64,000 bases of DNA. Origin: Micromonospora sp. RHAY321 (lineage in GTDB: Bacteria; Actinomycetota; Actinomycetes; Mycobacteriales; Micromonosporaceae). Of the stretch, positions 1 through 9,139 are shown piece by piece (positions within the stretch are counted from its first letter, which is position 1; the number at the start of each line of letters is the position of its first letter). Where the stretch lies: contig NZ_JAMHIW010000001.1 in assembly GCF_023896955.1 (NCBI RefSeq), positions 558,001 to 622,000 on the forward strand. The letters run 5' to 3'. The translations under genes and the position numbers were made by a program. The notes beneath the pieces were generated by a model that saw nothing but the letters and a program-made list of their open reading frames with translations, did no database searches and had not been told where the DNA came from.

Positions 1-297
1 GCCTCCGGCGGCCTCACCCCGTCCCCGGCCGCGTTTCTCGTGCTGGTCACCGGGCTGTTCATCGGGCGTGCCGGCTTCGCCCTGCTGCTGGTCCTGGCCT
101 TCGGCATCGGCATGGCGGTGGTGCTCTTCGGAGTCGGCCTGCTGGCGCTCGCGGGCAGCTCCGTCATCGTCCGCGGCGCGGACTCGCACGCCGTCCTGAG
201 ACGGGCCGCCCGGATGGCCCCCCTGCTCGCCGCTGCCGGCATCACGGTGCTCGGCGTCGGCGTCACCGCAGTCGCTGCGGTTCGCCTCGTCACCTAA
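1..297 (+). CDS. NicO/RcnA-type metal efflux protein, C-terminal part
   Basis: Open from the first base of the window, so the N-terminal part is missing. The visible 98 residues begin with SGGLTPSPAAF, the proline- and glycine-rich loop typical of the NicO nickel/cobalt exporter family. Two hydrophobic segments (about residues 15-50 and 75-98) and a short basic loop follow. The family moves Ni2+ or Co2+ across the cytoplasmic membrane; which metal is carried here cannot be told from the fragment. The stop TAA is part of the ribosome-binding site TAAGGAG of the next gene, so the two are almost certainly co-transcribed and perhaps functionally linked. Confidence 0.75.
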   Translation, partial: ASGGLTPSPAAFLVLVTGLFIGRAGFALLLVLAFGIGMAVVLFGVGLLALAGSSVIVRGADSHAVLRRAARMAPLLAAAGITVLGVGVTAVAAVRLVT

Positions 298-311
298 GGA
301 GAAACCTCGCC

Positions 312-3300
312 ATGACGCACGACCCACGTGCGCGTCGAAAGCGAACGCGCGGGCTCTTGTCCGCGGTCGCGCTCGTCCTCGTCGCCGGTCCGGCAACGGC
401 CCTCGCCCCCGCGGTGGCGGTCGCGCAGACCGTCCCGGCCAGCGGCAACACGCCAGTGATCAACCTGGACGCGGGCCAGAACCTGGAGGGCACGGTCCCC
501 GTCACCGTCGAGCCCGTCACAGAGAACGACTCCGTGACCACGCTCGCGGTCGACGGCGACAAGATTGACGCCGCCAAGACGGCCGGCACCGCCCACTTCG
601 CCTTCGAAATGGGCGGCAACGGCACCGAGGCCCGCTACCGCAACCACATCACCGTCAACGGTCACACCCTCGAGGCGGAACGGATCTACCTCCCGAACAT
701 CCCGGGCGGGCAGGTCGGCACCCTCGACTTCCCGGGTGACTGGCTGCACTCCGGGGTGAACACGATCACCGTCCACACCGGGGCCAACTGGGTCGACACG
801 ACCACCAAGACCGCCGTCGGCTACGAGGAACTGCCGAACGGTGAGGGTGGCCGCTGCCCCAACTACGACGACTACGCGCTGAGCAGCATCAGCCTCAGCC
901 TGCTCGGCGTGGTCGCCGACGGCGAGCAGAACCTGTTCAGCTACAGCTTCGGCGACGGCACCTGCGGCACCTCGACGAAGCTGCTCGACCAGGACCTCAC
1001 CTTCGTCATCTCCGGCGAGCCGGGCAGCACGTCCGGCCTGCGCACGGACCTGGACACCAGCAAGCTGAGCAACGGTACGCACACCGTCAGCGCGACCACC
1101 CAGTCGGGCGCGAAGGCGAGCGTCACGGTCGACGTCAACAACGCCCCCGCCGGCGCGGCGGTGGTCACCCCCGGCGACGGCGCCCGGGTACGCGGTACCC
1201 GGCCGGTCATCGCCGCGGTGCCCAACGGCGGCAGGGACCGCGTCGAGTCGCTGGCCATCGACGACAAGCCCGCCGAGAACGCGGAGACCCTCGCCGCTGG
1301 CACCGCCACCCTGGGCCTCACGGTCGAGGCCGGCAACTCGGTCGAGGCGCGGTACCAGAACTACGCGCTGGTCAACGGCTACCGGGTCGACCTCGGCGGC
1401 GACTACGGCACCACCGGGGCGGAGGCCGTCACCCTGCCGTTTCCGGCCCGGTTCCTGCACCTCGGTAACAACGTCGTCGAGATCCGGACCGGTGACTACA
1501 ACGGCACCGTGAGCGGGGCGACCTGCGCCAACCACGACGACTTCACGCTCACCCGGGCCACGACCAGCCTCACGCTGAGCACGGCGGGCACGGTCACGGC
1601 CGGCACCACGTACATCGTCACCACCAACGGTACGACCGTGACGAAGGCCGAGACGACGGCCCCCTCGCTGACGCTCGGCGACGGCACATGCGCGGCCAAC
1701 AAGGACGCCGAACTTCACTTCACCATCGCCGGCGCGCCGACGACGCGCACCGTCGACACCGTCGGCAGCGGGGGCGACGCGCACCTGAAGGTGTTCGTTG
1801 GCGGCAACGGCAGCGACAACGGCTACGACAACAAGGTGCTGGTCAACGGCATCGCGCTGGACCTCGGCATGTGGGAGAAGGAGGTCGCGGACCTCACCTT
1901 CCCGAACGAGTGGCTGGTGCCGGGCGTCAACGCCCTGCAGTTCGTCGCTGGCAACGACCACGGCAGCGCCAAGCCGGGCGGCTGCGACAACTACGACGAC
2001 TTCACGTTGCGGGACTTCCAGCTGCTGCCGGCGGGTGCGAAGGCGACCCAGCTGACCCGGGAGATCGCGCAGTCGACGGTCACCATCGGCTCGGCGACCT
2101 ACCCGGCGGGCTCCCAGGTGACCACGTACCTCGGTGACGGCACCTGCGGCAACAGCCACAACGCGGTGCGGGACAAGACGATCCTGTTCGACGTCACCGC
2201 GCAGGACGGCTCGGCGTTGCCGGCGCTGGGCATGCGCGCCGACGTCGACACCACCTCGATCGCGGACGGCGCGCACACCATCACGGCCGTCGTCGGCGAC
2301 AAGACCTCGACGCGGCGCTTCACCATCGACAACACCGCCCCGGAGATCGAGAGCAGCGTCCCGGCCCCCGGGCAGCGGCTGACCTCGACCGTCGCGCTCA
2401 CCGTCAAGGTCAAGGACGCGACCGGGGTGGCTGGCACGCCGACCATCACGCTGGACGGCGCGCCCGTCAAGCAGGGTGACCAGATCGGCCACGGCCTTCC
2501 GGCCGGCGAGCACACCATCGCCGTGGCGGCGACCGACGCGCTGGGCAACACGGCCACCCGCGAGGTGCGCTTCAGCAGTGCGAGCATCCCGGACGTCCCG
2601 ACCGGGCTCAACGCGACCGTGCGGGACACCGACCCGCTCTCGGCCGAACTCTCCGCCCGGATCCCCGGCGCCAACGGCGTCGGGCTGACCGCCACCTTCA
2701 CCAAGGCGGACGTGGTCCTGCCCACCAACGCCTACCAGGGCGAGGCGGCCGACGTGCCGACCACGCTCGACGTCCAGCACGACAGGACCGTCGACGTCAC
2801 CTCCCTGCGTCCACTCGACGGCGCGACGATCGACACCCCGTCCAGCCGCGCGGTGGTCTTCCAGCGGTACGACCTGCCGCTGGGGGCGACCAGACAGCAG
2901 CCGACGTTGCGCTGGTCGGGCACGATCGACCCGGCGCGGATCGTGGCGCTGCGGGCGTGGAACCCGGCCACCGGCAAGTGGGTCGTGCTGACCAGCTCGC
3001 GCGGCCAGGCCGAGCAGGACACCGTCCTGACCGCGCCGGTGGAGGCCGGCTACCGGGACGGCGGCGTCGTCCACGTGCTGGTCACCGGCGAGGACCCGTT
3101 CGCCGACGACCTGTCACCGCACGACGAGTCCGCGCAGAACGACAAGGATCGCTTCGAGGACCCCGACACGTACGACTTCTCGCTGGCACACTTCACCGAC
3201 ACCCAGTACATCACCGAGGGCGCGGCCGGAGGCACGTACGACGACTGGGACGGCAAGGCCGAGCCCTCGGACGTCGAGACGGCCGAGGAGCAGGCGATCT

Positions 3301-5294
3301 GGTCGGCGGCGTACCGCGACCAGATGCAGTGGATCGCCGACAACTCCGCCAGCCGCAAGATCGCCTACGCCGCGCACACCGGCGACGTCATCGAGAACGA
3401 CTACTACGACCCGCTTGCCAAGAACCCGGACGGCTCGCTGAAGCGGCCCGGGCTCCACGAGCAGGTCGAGAAGGAACTCGCCGCCGCCTCCGGTTTCCAG
3501 AAGATCCTCGACGACAACGGCGTCGTGAACCAGGTCATCGCGGGCAACCACGACGACCAGCTGGGTGCCGAGACGGGCCCGACGTCCCGGTTCAGCCGGA
3601 CCTTCAGCGCCGACCGCTACTACGCAACGGCGAAGTCCTGGCCAAAGGGCACCGAGTACCACGCATGGGACGAGGTCACCAACGCCGACGGGTCCGTCAC
3701 GCCGGGCCGGGACAACCAGAACAACTACCTGCTCTTCTCCGCCGGTGGTCTGGACTTCGTCGCGGTCGGCCTGTCGTACGGCGTTACGCCGGCGGAGGCC
3801 AGGTGGGCCGACTCGATCTTCAAGCGGTACAAGGACCGCAACGGGATCCTGCTCTCCCACGACTACCTGAAGCCCTCGGCCAACCCGGACGGGCGGGGGA
3901 CGGACTTCTCCGCACCGGACGGCTCACCGCTGTTCAAGCAGGTCGTCGAGGCCAACGCGAACGTCTTCCTGGTCCTCGCCGGTCACGAGCACGGCGTCGG
4001 CACCAACCTGAAGTCGAAGATCGGTGTGACCGTCAGCCACGACGTCGTCGAGCTGCTGGCGGACTACCAGTTCTACACGGTCACCGCCGCGGAACTCTGG
4101 CCGAAGCAGGTCGCCGCCGACGGGACCATCGACGTCAACGGCGACGGCAAGCCGGACCACAAGGCCACCGACCGGCTGCAGTTCGGTGCGAGCTTCCTGC
4201 GCCTGCTGCAGTTCGACGTCAAGCGCGCCGAGATGCACATCGACACGTACTCGCCGTTCCTGAAGAACTTCGGGGCCACCGAGTACGACATCCGCCAGGA
4301 CGGCAGCCAGCCCAAGCCGCGCTACAACGGCTCGGAGGACAACCTGACCCTCCCGGTGGATCTCACCACCCGTAAGACGTCGTTCACCACCGACTCGCTG
4401 GCCGCGTACGTGCCGTCGGGCACGGTCGGCACGGACGACGTGACCGCGAACGGCACCGCCACGGTCACCTGGGACAAGCTCCTGCCGGGCACCTCGTACG
4501 GCTGGATCGTCTCCGCGAAGAGCGCCGACGGCGGCGAGGCGGTGGCCCAGCCGGCCGTGTTCCGTACCGCCAAACGGGTCCCGACGATGACCGTCACCGC
4601 CGCCCCGACCACCTGGGGCACCGCCGCGACGGCGACCGTCACGGTCGCGGCCGGCAGCACGCCGGTCGCCGGCACGGTGGAGCTGCGCGAGGGTACGACC
4701 ATCCGCGGCTCGGCCACGCTGACCAACGGTGCCGCCTCGTTCACCCTCCCGGTGGGCCTCGCGGGCGGCCAGCACACGCTGACCGCGTCCTACGAGGGCA
4801 GCGAACAGCTCACCCCGGTACAGGCCACCGCCACCCTGACGGTGAACCTGCCGGCGGCGTGGAACTCCTCGACGGTCTACAACGACGGAGACAGGGCCAC
4901 TTACCAGGGCAGGGTCTTCCGGGCCTCCTGGTACAGCAGGAACCAGAAACCGGGTGACCCCAACGGCGCATGGCAGGAGATCGCCATGACCGAGGACGGC
5001 ACCGCGATCTGGACCGCGTCGCGGATCTTCAACTCCGGTGACGTCGCCATGCACGACGGCAGGACGTGGCGGGCCCAGTGGTACACCCGCAACCAGAAGC
5101 CGGGTGACCGCAACGGCCCCTGGGAGGAGATCGCCCCCACCCCGCCCGACAGCACTCCGGCGGCCTGGACGTCCACGCGGGTGTACACCACCGGTGACCG
5201 GGTGTCCTTCCACGGCCACGTCTACGAGGCGAAGTGGTGGACTCGCGGCCAGGAGCCGGGCGACCAGAACGGCCCCTGGAAGTTGATCAGCTAG
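312..5294 (+). CDS. Secreted multidomain metallophosphoesterase with CBM5/12 modules
   Basis: A 1660-residue exported protein. A signal peptide covers about residues 15-45. Three copies of a roughly 140-residue repeat follow (about 99-236, 335-474, 490-630). Each has an N-x-x-x-Y-x-N segment, a C-x-N-[YH]-D-D motif and a GDGTC motif, so a disulfide within each repeat is likely. A calcineurin-like phosphoesterase domain spans about 955-1330, with metal-binding motifs DTQ near 961, GDV, GNHDD near 1077, SHD, and GHEHG near 1223. A fibronectin-III-like and an Ig-like segment follow, then three tandem C-terminal modules (starting near 1514, 1563 and 1615) with the AxWxxxxxYxxGDxVxxxGxxYxA pattern of chitin-binding CBM5/12. 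The first metal ligand motif is DxQ, not the commoner DxH. The substrate is unknown; the binding modules imply anchoring to chitin or a similar glycan. The RBS AAGGAG overlaps the upstream stop. Confidence 0.85.
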   Translation: MTHDPRARRKRTRGLLSAVALVLVAGPATALAPAVAVAQTVPASGNTPVINLDAGQNLEGTVPVTVEPVTENDSVTTLAVDGDKIDAAKTAGTAHFAFEMGGNGTEARYRNHITVNGHTLEAERIYLPNIPGGQVGTLDFPGDWLHSGVNTITVHTGANWVDTTTKTAVGYEELPNGEGGRCPNYDDYALSSISLSLLGVVADGEQNLFSYSFGDGTCGTSTKLLDQDLTFVISGEPGSTSGLRTDLDTSKLSNGTHTVSATTQSGAKASVTVDVNNAPAGAAVVTPGDGARVRGTRPVIAAVPNGGRDRVESLAIDDKPAENAETLAAGTATLGLTVEAGNSVEARYQNYALVNGYRVDLGGDYGTTGAEAVTLPFPARFLHLGNNVVEIRTGDYNGTVSGATCANHDDFTLTRATTSLTLSTAGTVTAGTTYIVTTNGTTVTKAETTAPSLTLGDGTCAANKDAELHFTIAGAPTTRTVDTVGSGGDAHLKVFVGGNGSDNGYDNKVLVNGIALDLGMWEKEVADLTFPNEWLVPGVNALQFVAGNDHGSAKPGGCDNYDDFTLRDFQLLPAGAKATQLTREIAQSTVTIGSATYPAGSQVTTYLGDGTCGNSHNAVRDKTILFDVTAQDGSALPALGMRADVDTTSIADGAHTITAVVGDKTSTRRFTIDNTAPEIESSVPAPGQRLTSTVALTVKVKDATGVAGTPTITLDGAPVKQGDQIGHGLPAGEHTIAVAATDALGNTATREVRFSSASIPDVPTGLNATVRDTDPLSAELSARIPGANGVGLTATFTKADVVLPTNAYQGEAADVPTTLDVQHDRTVDVTSLRPLDGATIDTPSSRAVVFQRYDLPLGATRQQPTLRWSGTIDPARIVALRAWNPATGKWVVLTSSRGQAEQDTVLTAPVEAGYRDGGVVHVLVTGEDPFADDLSPHDESAQNDKDRFEDPDTYDFSLAHFTDTQYITEGAAGGTYDDWDGKAEPSDVETAEEQAIWSAAYRDQMQWIADNSASRKIAYAAHTGDVIENDYYDPLAKNPDGSLKRPGLHEQVEKELAAASGFQKILDDNGVVNQVIAGNHDDQLGAETGPTSRFSRTFSADRYYATAKSWPKGTEYHAWDEVTNADGSVTPGRDNQNNYLLFSAGGLDFVAVGLSYGVTPAEARWADSIFKRYKDRNGILLSHDYLKPSANPDGRGTDFSAPDGSPLFKQVVEANANVFLVLAGHEHGVGTNLKSKIGVTVSHDVVELLADYQFYTVTAAELWPKQVAADGTIDVNGDGKPDHKATDRLQFGASFLRLLQFDVKRAEMHIDTYSPFLKNFGATEYDIRQDGSQPKPRYNGSEDNLTLPVDLTTRKTSFTTDSLAAYVPSGTVGTDDVTANGTATVTWDKLLPGTSYGWIVSAKSADGGEAVAQPAVFRTAKRVPTMTVTAAPTTWGTAATATVTVAAGSTPVAGTVELREGTTIRGSATLTNGAASFTLPVGLAGGQHTLTASYEGSEQLTPVQATATLTVNLPAAWNSSTVYNDGDRATYQGRVFRASWYSRNQKPGDPNGAWQEIAMTEDGTAIWTASRIFNSGDVAMHDGRTWRAQWYTRNQKPGDRNGPWEEIAPTPPDSTPAAWTSTRVYTTGDRVSFHGHVYEAKWWTRGQEPGDQNGPWKLIS

Positions 5295-5307
5295 CTGAGG
5301 CTCACGA

Positions 5308-5345
5308 CACACCGGCCCGGGACCGCTACGGCCCGGGCCGGTGTG
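5308..5345. terminator. Bidirectional intrinsic-type terminator hairpin
   Basis: A perfect 14-bp stem (5308-5321 with 5332-5345) closes a 10-nt loop. It sits 14 bases after the phosphoesterase stop and before the convergent cupin gene, so it can serve both strands. There is no clear T-run, as is usual in high-GC actinobacteria. Confidence 0.8.
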
Positions 5346-5375
5346 CCGTCCGCTCGACGGCGACCCAGCGGCTCG

Positions 5376-5786
5376 TCAGCTCCGCTGGTTCGCCTCCCGG
5401 TAGTGCTCGTCGGTGACGGGTTCGAGCCAGCTGGTCGGGTCTCCGCCGTCGGGCAGGGCTTCGAGCATGGCCAGGTGACTCATGAACGTGTCGGCGGCGG
5501 CGCCGTGCCAGTGCTCCTCGCCCGGTGGGCAGACGATGGTGTCCCCGGCGCGTACGCGCAGCACCGATCCGTCACGGATGCCGACCAGGCCGACGCCCTC
5601 GGTGACGTGGAGGGTCTGACCGACGGCGTGGGAGTGCCAGTTGGTGTGGGCGCCGGGCGTGAAGCGTACGAGTGCGACGGTCATCCGCGACGGCGGCGTT
5701 CCTGTGTGGATGGGCGTCAGGTAGACGTCACCGGTGAACGCCTCCGCGGGCGTCTTCACGGTGGGACTGACGGGCTTGAGGTCCAT
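5376..5786 (-). CDS. Small cupin-domain protein
   Basis: 136 residues forming a single cupin barrel. Metal-binding motif 1 is visible as GAHTNWHSHAVGQTLHVTEG and motif 2 as PPGEEHWHG, giving the usual three His and one Glu ligands. Proteins of this size and pattern are annotated as quercetin-dioxygenase-like cupins, but the substrate is not predictable. It is a single gene transcribed toward the shared terminator at 5308-5345. Confidence 0.75.
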   Translation of the reverse strand: MDLKPVSPTVKTPAEAFTGDVYLTPIHTGTPPSRMTVALVRFTPGAHTNWHSHAVGQTLHVTEGVGLVGIRDGSVLRVRAGDTIVCPPGEEHWHGAAADTFMSHLAMLEALPDGGDPTSWLEPVTDEHYREANQRS

Positions 5787-6020
5787 GCGGTCTGTTGCTC
5801 CTGTGGCTTCGTTCGTGTGAACAGGGCCCAGATGTGCGTGACTTCTGGGCCCGAGTCGGGCGGTTTCCCTTGATCAATGTCGCTGGCCTTGGTAGTTGAC
5901 GGTTGGACGGCCGCCAGCGGATGATCCAGCGATGTGTCGCTCGGATTAGCGAGCCGGGACGCTGGTCCTCATGGGCAACGTGATCGCCGTTCTGCGGTGG
6001 CTTCAGGAGAGCGGGATTTC

Positions 6021-6707
6021 ATGAAGTTCCTTCTCACCTCGTCGGGCATCTGTAACCCGAGCATCTCCGACGCGCTCGTCGACCTGCTGGGCAAACCGAT
6101 CGCCGAGTCCACGGCCCTGTTCATCCCCACCGCTGTCTACCCCTTCTCCGGCGGAGGCGAGAGGGCGTGGAAGGCGATCCACGGCCAGCCTCACATCCCG
6201 CTGTCCCAGCTGGGTTGGAAATCCCTGGGAATGTTGGAGCTCACCGCGCTGCCGACCATTCGAGAAGAGAACTGGGTCCCTGCGGTCCGGGAGGCCGATG
6301 CCCTCCTCGTCTGGGGCGGCGACGTGCTGTACCTGACCTACTGGCTGCGCCAGTCGGGCCTGGCCGACCTCCTGCCGTCGCTGAGTGACACGGTGTATGT
6401 GGGGGTCAGCGCCGGGAGCATCGCGGTCACCCCGTACAACTGCGACGCCGAATTCGACCTTGAATTCGTCCCTGACGGCAGCGACATGGCGCAGGGCGCC
6501 GACCGGGCGCTGGGGCTGGTGGATTTCACGCTGTACCCCCACCTCAATCATCCGGACATGGAGGACACCGACCTGTCCACCATCCAGAAGTGGGCGTCCG
6601 GAATCCCGGTCCCGACTTACGCCATCGACGACAACACCGCCATCAAGGTGGTCGATGGCACCGTTGACGTCATCTCCGAAGGCGACTGGAGACTGATCAA
6701 CCCCTGA
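6021..6707 (+). CDS. Peptidase E-like protein (peptidase family S51)
   Basis: 228 residues. The sequence has the S51 signature: a GG(D/N)-x-x-x-L loop (WGGDVLYLTYWLRQSGL, about residues 93-110), the nucleophile elbow GVSAGS near 132, and a downstream YPHLNHPD segment that should supply the histidine. Members hydrolyse Asp-X dipeptides or act as cyanophycinase-like enzymes. The start at 6021 is chosen over an upstream one at 5934 because AGGAGA lies 10 bases ahead and homology starts at MKFLLTSSG. It is convergent with the alcohol dehydrogenase gene, with only 31 bases between the stops. Confidence 0.8.
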   Translation: MKFLLTSSGICNPSISDALVDLLGKPIAESTALFIPTAVYPFSGGGERAWKAIHGQPHIPLSQLGWKSLGMLELTALPTIREENWVPAVREADALLVWGGDVLYLTYWLRQSGLADLLPSLSDTVYVGVSAGSIAVTPYNCDAEFDLEFVPDGSDMAQGADRALGLVDFTLYPHLNHPDMEDTDLSTIQKWASGIPVPTYAIDDNTAIKVVDGTVDVISEGDWRLINP

Positions 6708-6738
6708 CCCAGACGTCCCCTCAGCCGAGCCAGCCCTG

Positions 6739-7761
6739 TCACGGACGCAGCAGCGCCTTGATCGCGCGGCGCTCGTCCATCGCCCGGTAGCCCTCGGCGG
6801 CCTGCTCCAGTGGCAGGGTGAGGTCGAAGACCCTGCCCGGGTCGATGACTCGATTCTGGATGAGGTCGATCAGGTCGGGCAGGAAACGGCGAACCGGGGC
6901 GGGGCCGCCGTGCAGGTGCACGCCGGAGAAGAACAGCTCCTGCCCGGGCAGGTCGACGCCATGGGCGACGCCGACGTAGCCCACGTGCCCGCCGGCCCGG
7001 GTCGACCGGATGGCCTGCATCATGGATTCCTGGGTGCCGACGGCCTCGATGACCGAGTGCGCACCGAGCCCGCCGGTGAGGTCCTTGACCCGGGCGACGC
7101 CGTCGTCGCCGCGCTCGGTGACGATGTCGGTGGCCCCGAAGTCGAGGGCGAGCTTCTGCCGGGTCTCGTGGCGGCTCATCGCGATGATCCGCTCGGCGCC
7201 CAGCCGCTTGGCGGCGAGGACACCGAGCAGGCCGACCGCGCCGTCACCGACGACCGCGACCGTCTTGCCGGGCCCGACCTGGGCGGCGACGGCACCGAAC
7301 CAGCCGGTACCCAGCACGTCAGAGGCCGCCAGCAGGCCGGGGACCAGGTCGTCGGCGGGCATGTCCGGGGTGGCGACGAGGGTGCCGTCGGCCAGCGTGA
7401 TCCGGGCGTACTGGGCCTGCGCGCCGCCCGGACTGGCGGACTCACGGTGCACACAGTGCGTCTGGTAACCGGCTCGGCAGATCTCGCAGGTGTTGTCGGA
7501 GGCGAAGAACGAACCGACCACGAACTGCCCGGGCCGCACGGTGCGGACCTCGCTGCCGACCTCCTCCACGATGCCGACGTACTCGTGGCCCATCGGCCGC
7601 GGGCCGTCGAGCGCCTCGATGCCGCGGTAGGGCCAGAGGTCCGAGCCGCAGACACAGGTGGCCGCCAGGCGGATGACGGCGTCGGTCGGCTGCTCGATCC
7701 TCGGGTCGGGACGGTCCTCCACGCGGACGTCGCCCGCGGCGTATAGCACTGCTCCGCGCAT
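6739..7761 (-). CDS. Zinc-dependent alcohol dehydrogenase (MDR superfamily)
   Basis: 340 residues. Catalytic zinc ligands are Cys38 in CGSD and His59-Glu60 in GHEYVG. A structural zinc loop is seen as C-x2-C-x-A-G-Y-x3-C near residues 90-105. The nucleotide-binding motif VVGDGAVG follows near 170. These enzymes oxidise alcohols or reduce aldehydes with NAD(P). The start is the ATG at 7761, preceded by AAAGGA; upstream in-frame codons are low-complexity. It is divergent from an MmyB-type regulator, a frequent arrangement in which the regulator controls the oxidoreductase. Confidence 0.85.
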   Translation of the reverse strand: MRGAVLYAAGDVRVEDRPDPRIEQPTDAVIRLAATCVCGSDLWPYRGIEALDGPRPMGHEYVGIVEEVGSEVRTVRPGQFVVGSFFASDNTCEICRAGYQTHCVHRESASPGGAQAQYARITLADGTLVATPDMPADDLVPGLLAASDVLGTGWFGAVAAQVGPGKTVAVVGDGAVGLLGVLAAKRLGAERIIAMSRHETRQKLALDFGATDIVTERGDDGVARVKDLTGGLGAHSVIEAVGTQESMMQAIRSTRAGGHVGYVGVAHGVDLPGQELFFSGVHLHGGPAPVRRFLPDLIDLIQNRVIDPGRVFDLTLPLEQAAEGYRAMDERRAIKALLRP

Positions 7762-7936
7762 GGCGGTGGTTCCTTTCGACTGGTGTGGCATGGGCCGCGC
7801 CCGGACCGGTTCCGTTGTCGCGGGCACGGCTGTCACAGTCCAGGGAACTCCCCAACTCCGGCGGGTGGGAGGGCTTGTCGAAGCAGGTAATGACAGAACC
7901 TCCTTCGTCGGCGGCCGGGGTCGTAGCGTTGCGGGC

Positions 7937-8812
7937 ATGGACACCCGGGACGCCGTTCGCGAGTTCCTGGCCTCCCGGCGCGCCAGGATCACCCCCGAGC
8001 AGGCCGGCCTGCCCTCCTTCGGCGGCATCCGCCGCGTCGCCGGGCTACGCCGCGCCGAAGTCGCGATGCTGGCCGGGGTCAGCCCCGACTACTACACCCG
8101 CCTCGAACGCGGCAACCTGTCCGGAGTGTCCGACAACGTCCTGGACGCCATCGCCCGCGCCCTGCACCTCGACGAGGCCGAGCGCTCCCACCTGCACGAC
8201 CTGGCCCGCGCCGCCAACACCAGCCCCCGTACCCGGCGACGGCCGGTCAAGCAGCAGATCAGGCCCGGCGTGCGGAGTCTCCTCGACGCGATGACCGAGG
8301 CCCCCGCCTTCGTCCGCAACGGTCGCCTGGACATCCTCGCCGCCAACCAGCTCGGTCAGGCCCTCTACGCACCAGCGTTCGACAGCCCCGACCGGCCGGT
8401 CAACCTGGCCCGGTTCTGCTTTCTCGACCGCCGGGCCGAGGACCTCTACGCCGACTGGGACGACGCCGCCAACACCACCGTCGCGCTGCTGCGTACGGAG
8501 GCTGGTCGCGACCCCTACGACAGATCGCTCACCGATCTGGTCGGCGAACTCGCCACCCGCAGCGACGACTTCCGCACCCGCTGGGCCGCGCACAACGTCC
8601 GCCTGCACCACACCGGCGTGAAGCAGTTCCACCACCCGGCCGTCGGCCGCCTCGACCTCGCCTTCGAAGCCATGCCGCTACCCGCCGATCCCGGCCTCAC
8701 CATGACCGCCTACAGCGCCCAGGTCAGCACCCCGGCGCACGACGCTCTGCGCGTCCTGGCGAGCTGGGCGGCGACCACCGCCGACACCAGCAGCGCGTCC
8801 GGCAACTCCTGA
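7937..8812 (+). CDS. XRE-family regulator with MmyB-like ligand-binding domain
   Basis: 291 residues. An N-terminal helix-turn-helix covers about residues 30-90 (GLRRAEVAMLAGVSPDYYTR with LERG). An MmyB-like domain follows from about 105 to 285, beginning RSLLDAMTEAPAFVRNGRLD and containing ANQLGQALY. Family members bind fatty-acid-like ligands in this second domain. The ATG at 7937 is preferred because conserved homology begins there. The 175-bp region shared with the alcohol dehydrogenase promoter probably holds its operator, though no clear palindrome was picked out. Confidence 0.85.
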   Translation: MDTRDAVREFLASRRARITPEQAGLPSFGGIRRVAGLRRAEVAMLAGVSPDYYTRLERGNLSGVSDNVLDAIARALHLDEAERSHLHDLARAANTSPRTRRRPVKQQIRPGVRSLLDAMTEAPAFVRNGRLDILAANQLGQALYAPAFDSPDRPVNLARFCFLDRRAEDLYADWDDAANTTVALLRTEAGRDPYDRSLTDLVGELATRSDDFRTRWAAHNVRLHHTGVKQFHHPAVGRLDLAFEAMPLPADPGLTMTAYSAQVSTPAHDALRVLASWAATTADTSSASGNS

Positions 8813-8830
8813 GCGCGAGCCCAATGGCGT

Positions 8831-9139
8831 TCAGGAGGAGTTCTCGGCGTAGCGGAGCACGTCCCCGATGAGCCGCCTGGTGGCCTCCCCTTGCAGCATG
8901 TAGGTGACCTGTCGGCCGCGGCGCTTCCGCCGGATGAGCCGTGCGTCCTTGAGAAACCGCAGATGGTGGGCGATGGCCGTCGAATCCGCGGACAGCGCCT
9001 CCGCCAGCGATGCCGGTGTCTGCTCGCCTCCCTGCAGCAGCACCAGGATGTGTAACCGGTGCTCGTACGCCATGCCACGCAGCACGACGATCGCCCGATC
9101 CAGGGTGGCCCTCATGTCGTCGAGGTGGGCGGTGCTCAT
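8831..9139 (-). CDS. ArsR-family winged-helix regulator coupled to zinc importer operon
   Basis: 102 residues with the ArsR fold: a conserved LRGMAYEHRLHILVLL helix, the recognition region DSTAIAHHLRFLKDARL, and the wing RRKRRGRQVTYML. No CxC in the recognition helix and no His-rich C-terminal helix is present, so the usual arsenic or SmtB-type zinc sites are not evident. The ATG overlaps the stop of the upstream permease gene (ATGA), which implies translational coupling. As the last gene of a ZnuABC-like operon it is a plausible second regulator beside Zur, but its ligand is unknown. Confidence 0.8.
   Translation of the reverse strand: MSTAHLDDMRATLDRAIVVLRGMAYEHRLHILVLLQGGEQTPASLAEALSADSTAIAHHLRFLKDARLIRRKRRGRQVTYMLQGEATRRLIGDVLRYAENSS

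Noticed and set aside
294..3074. Long open frame of 926 codons on the minus strand
   Set aside because: It is antisense to the phosphoesterase gene, Arg/Val/Gly/Asp-rich with no recognisable domain, and arises from third-position GC bias.
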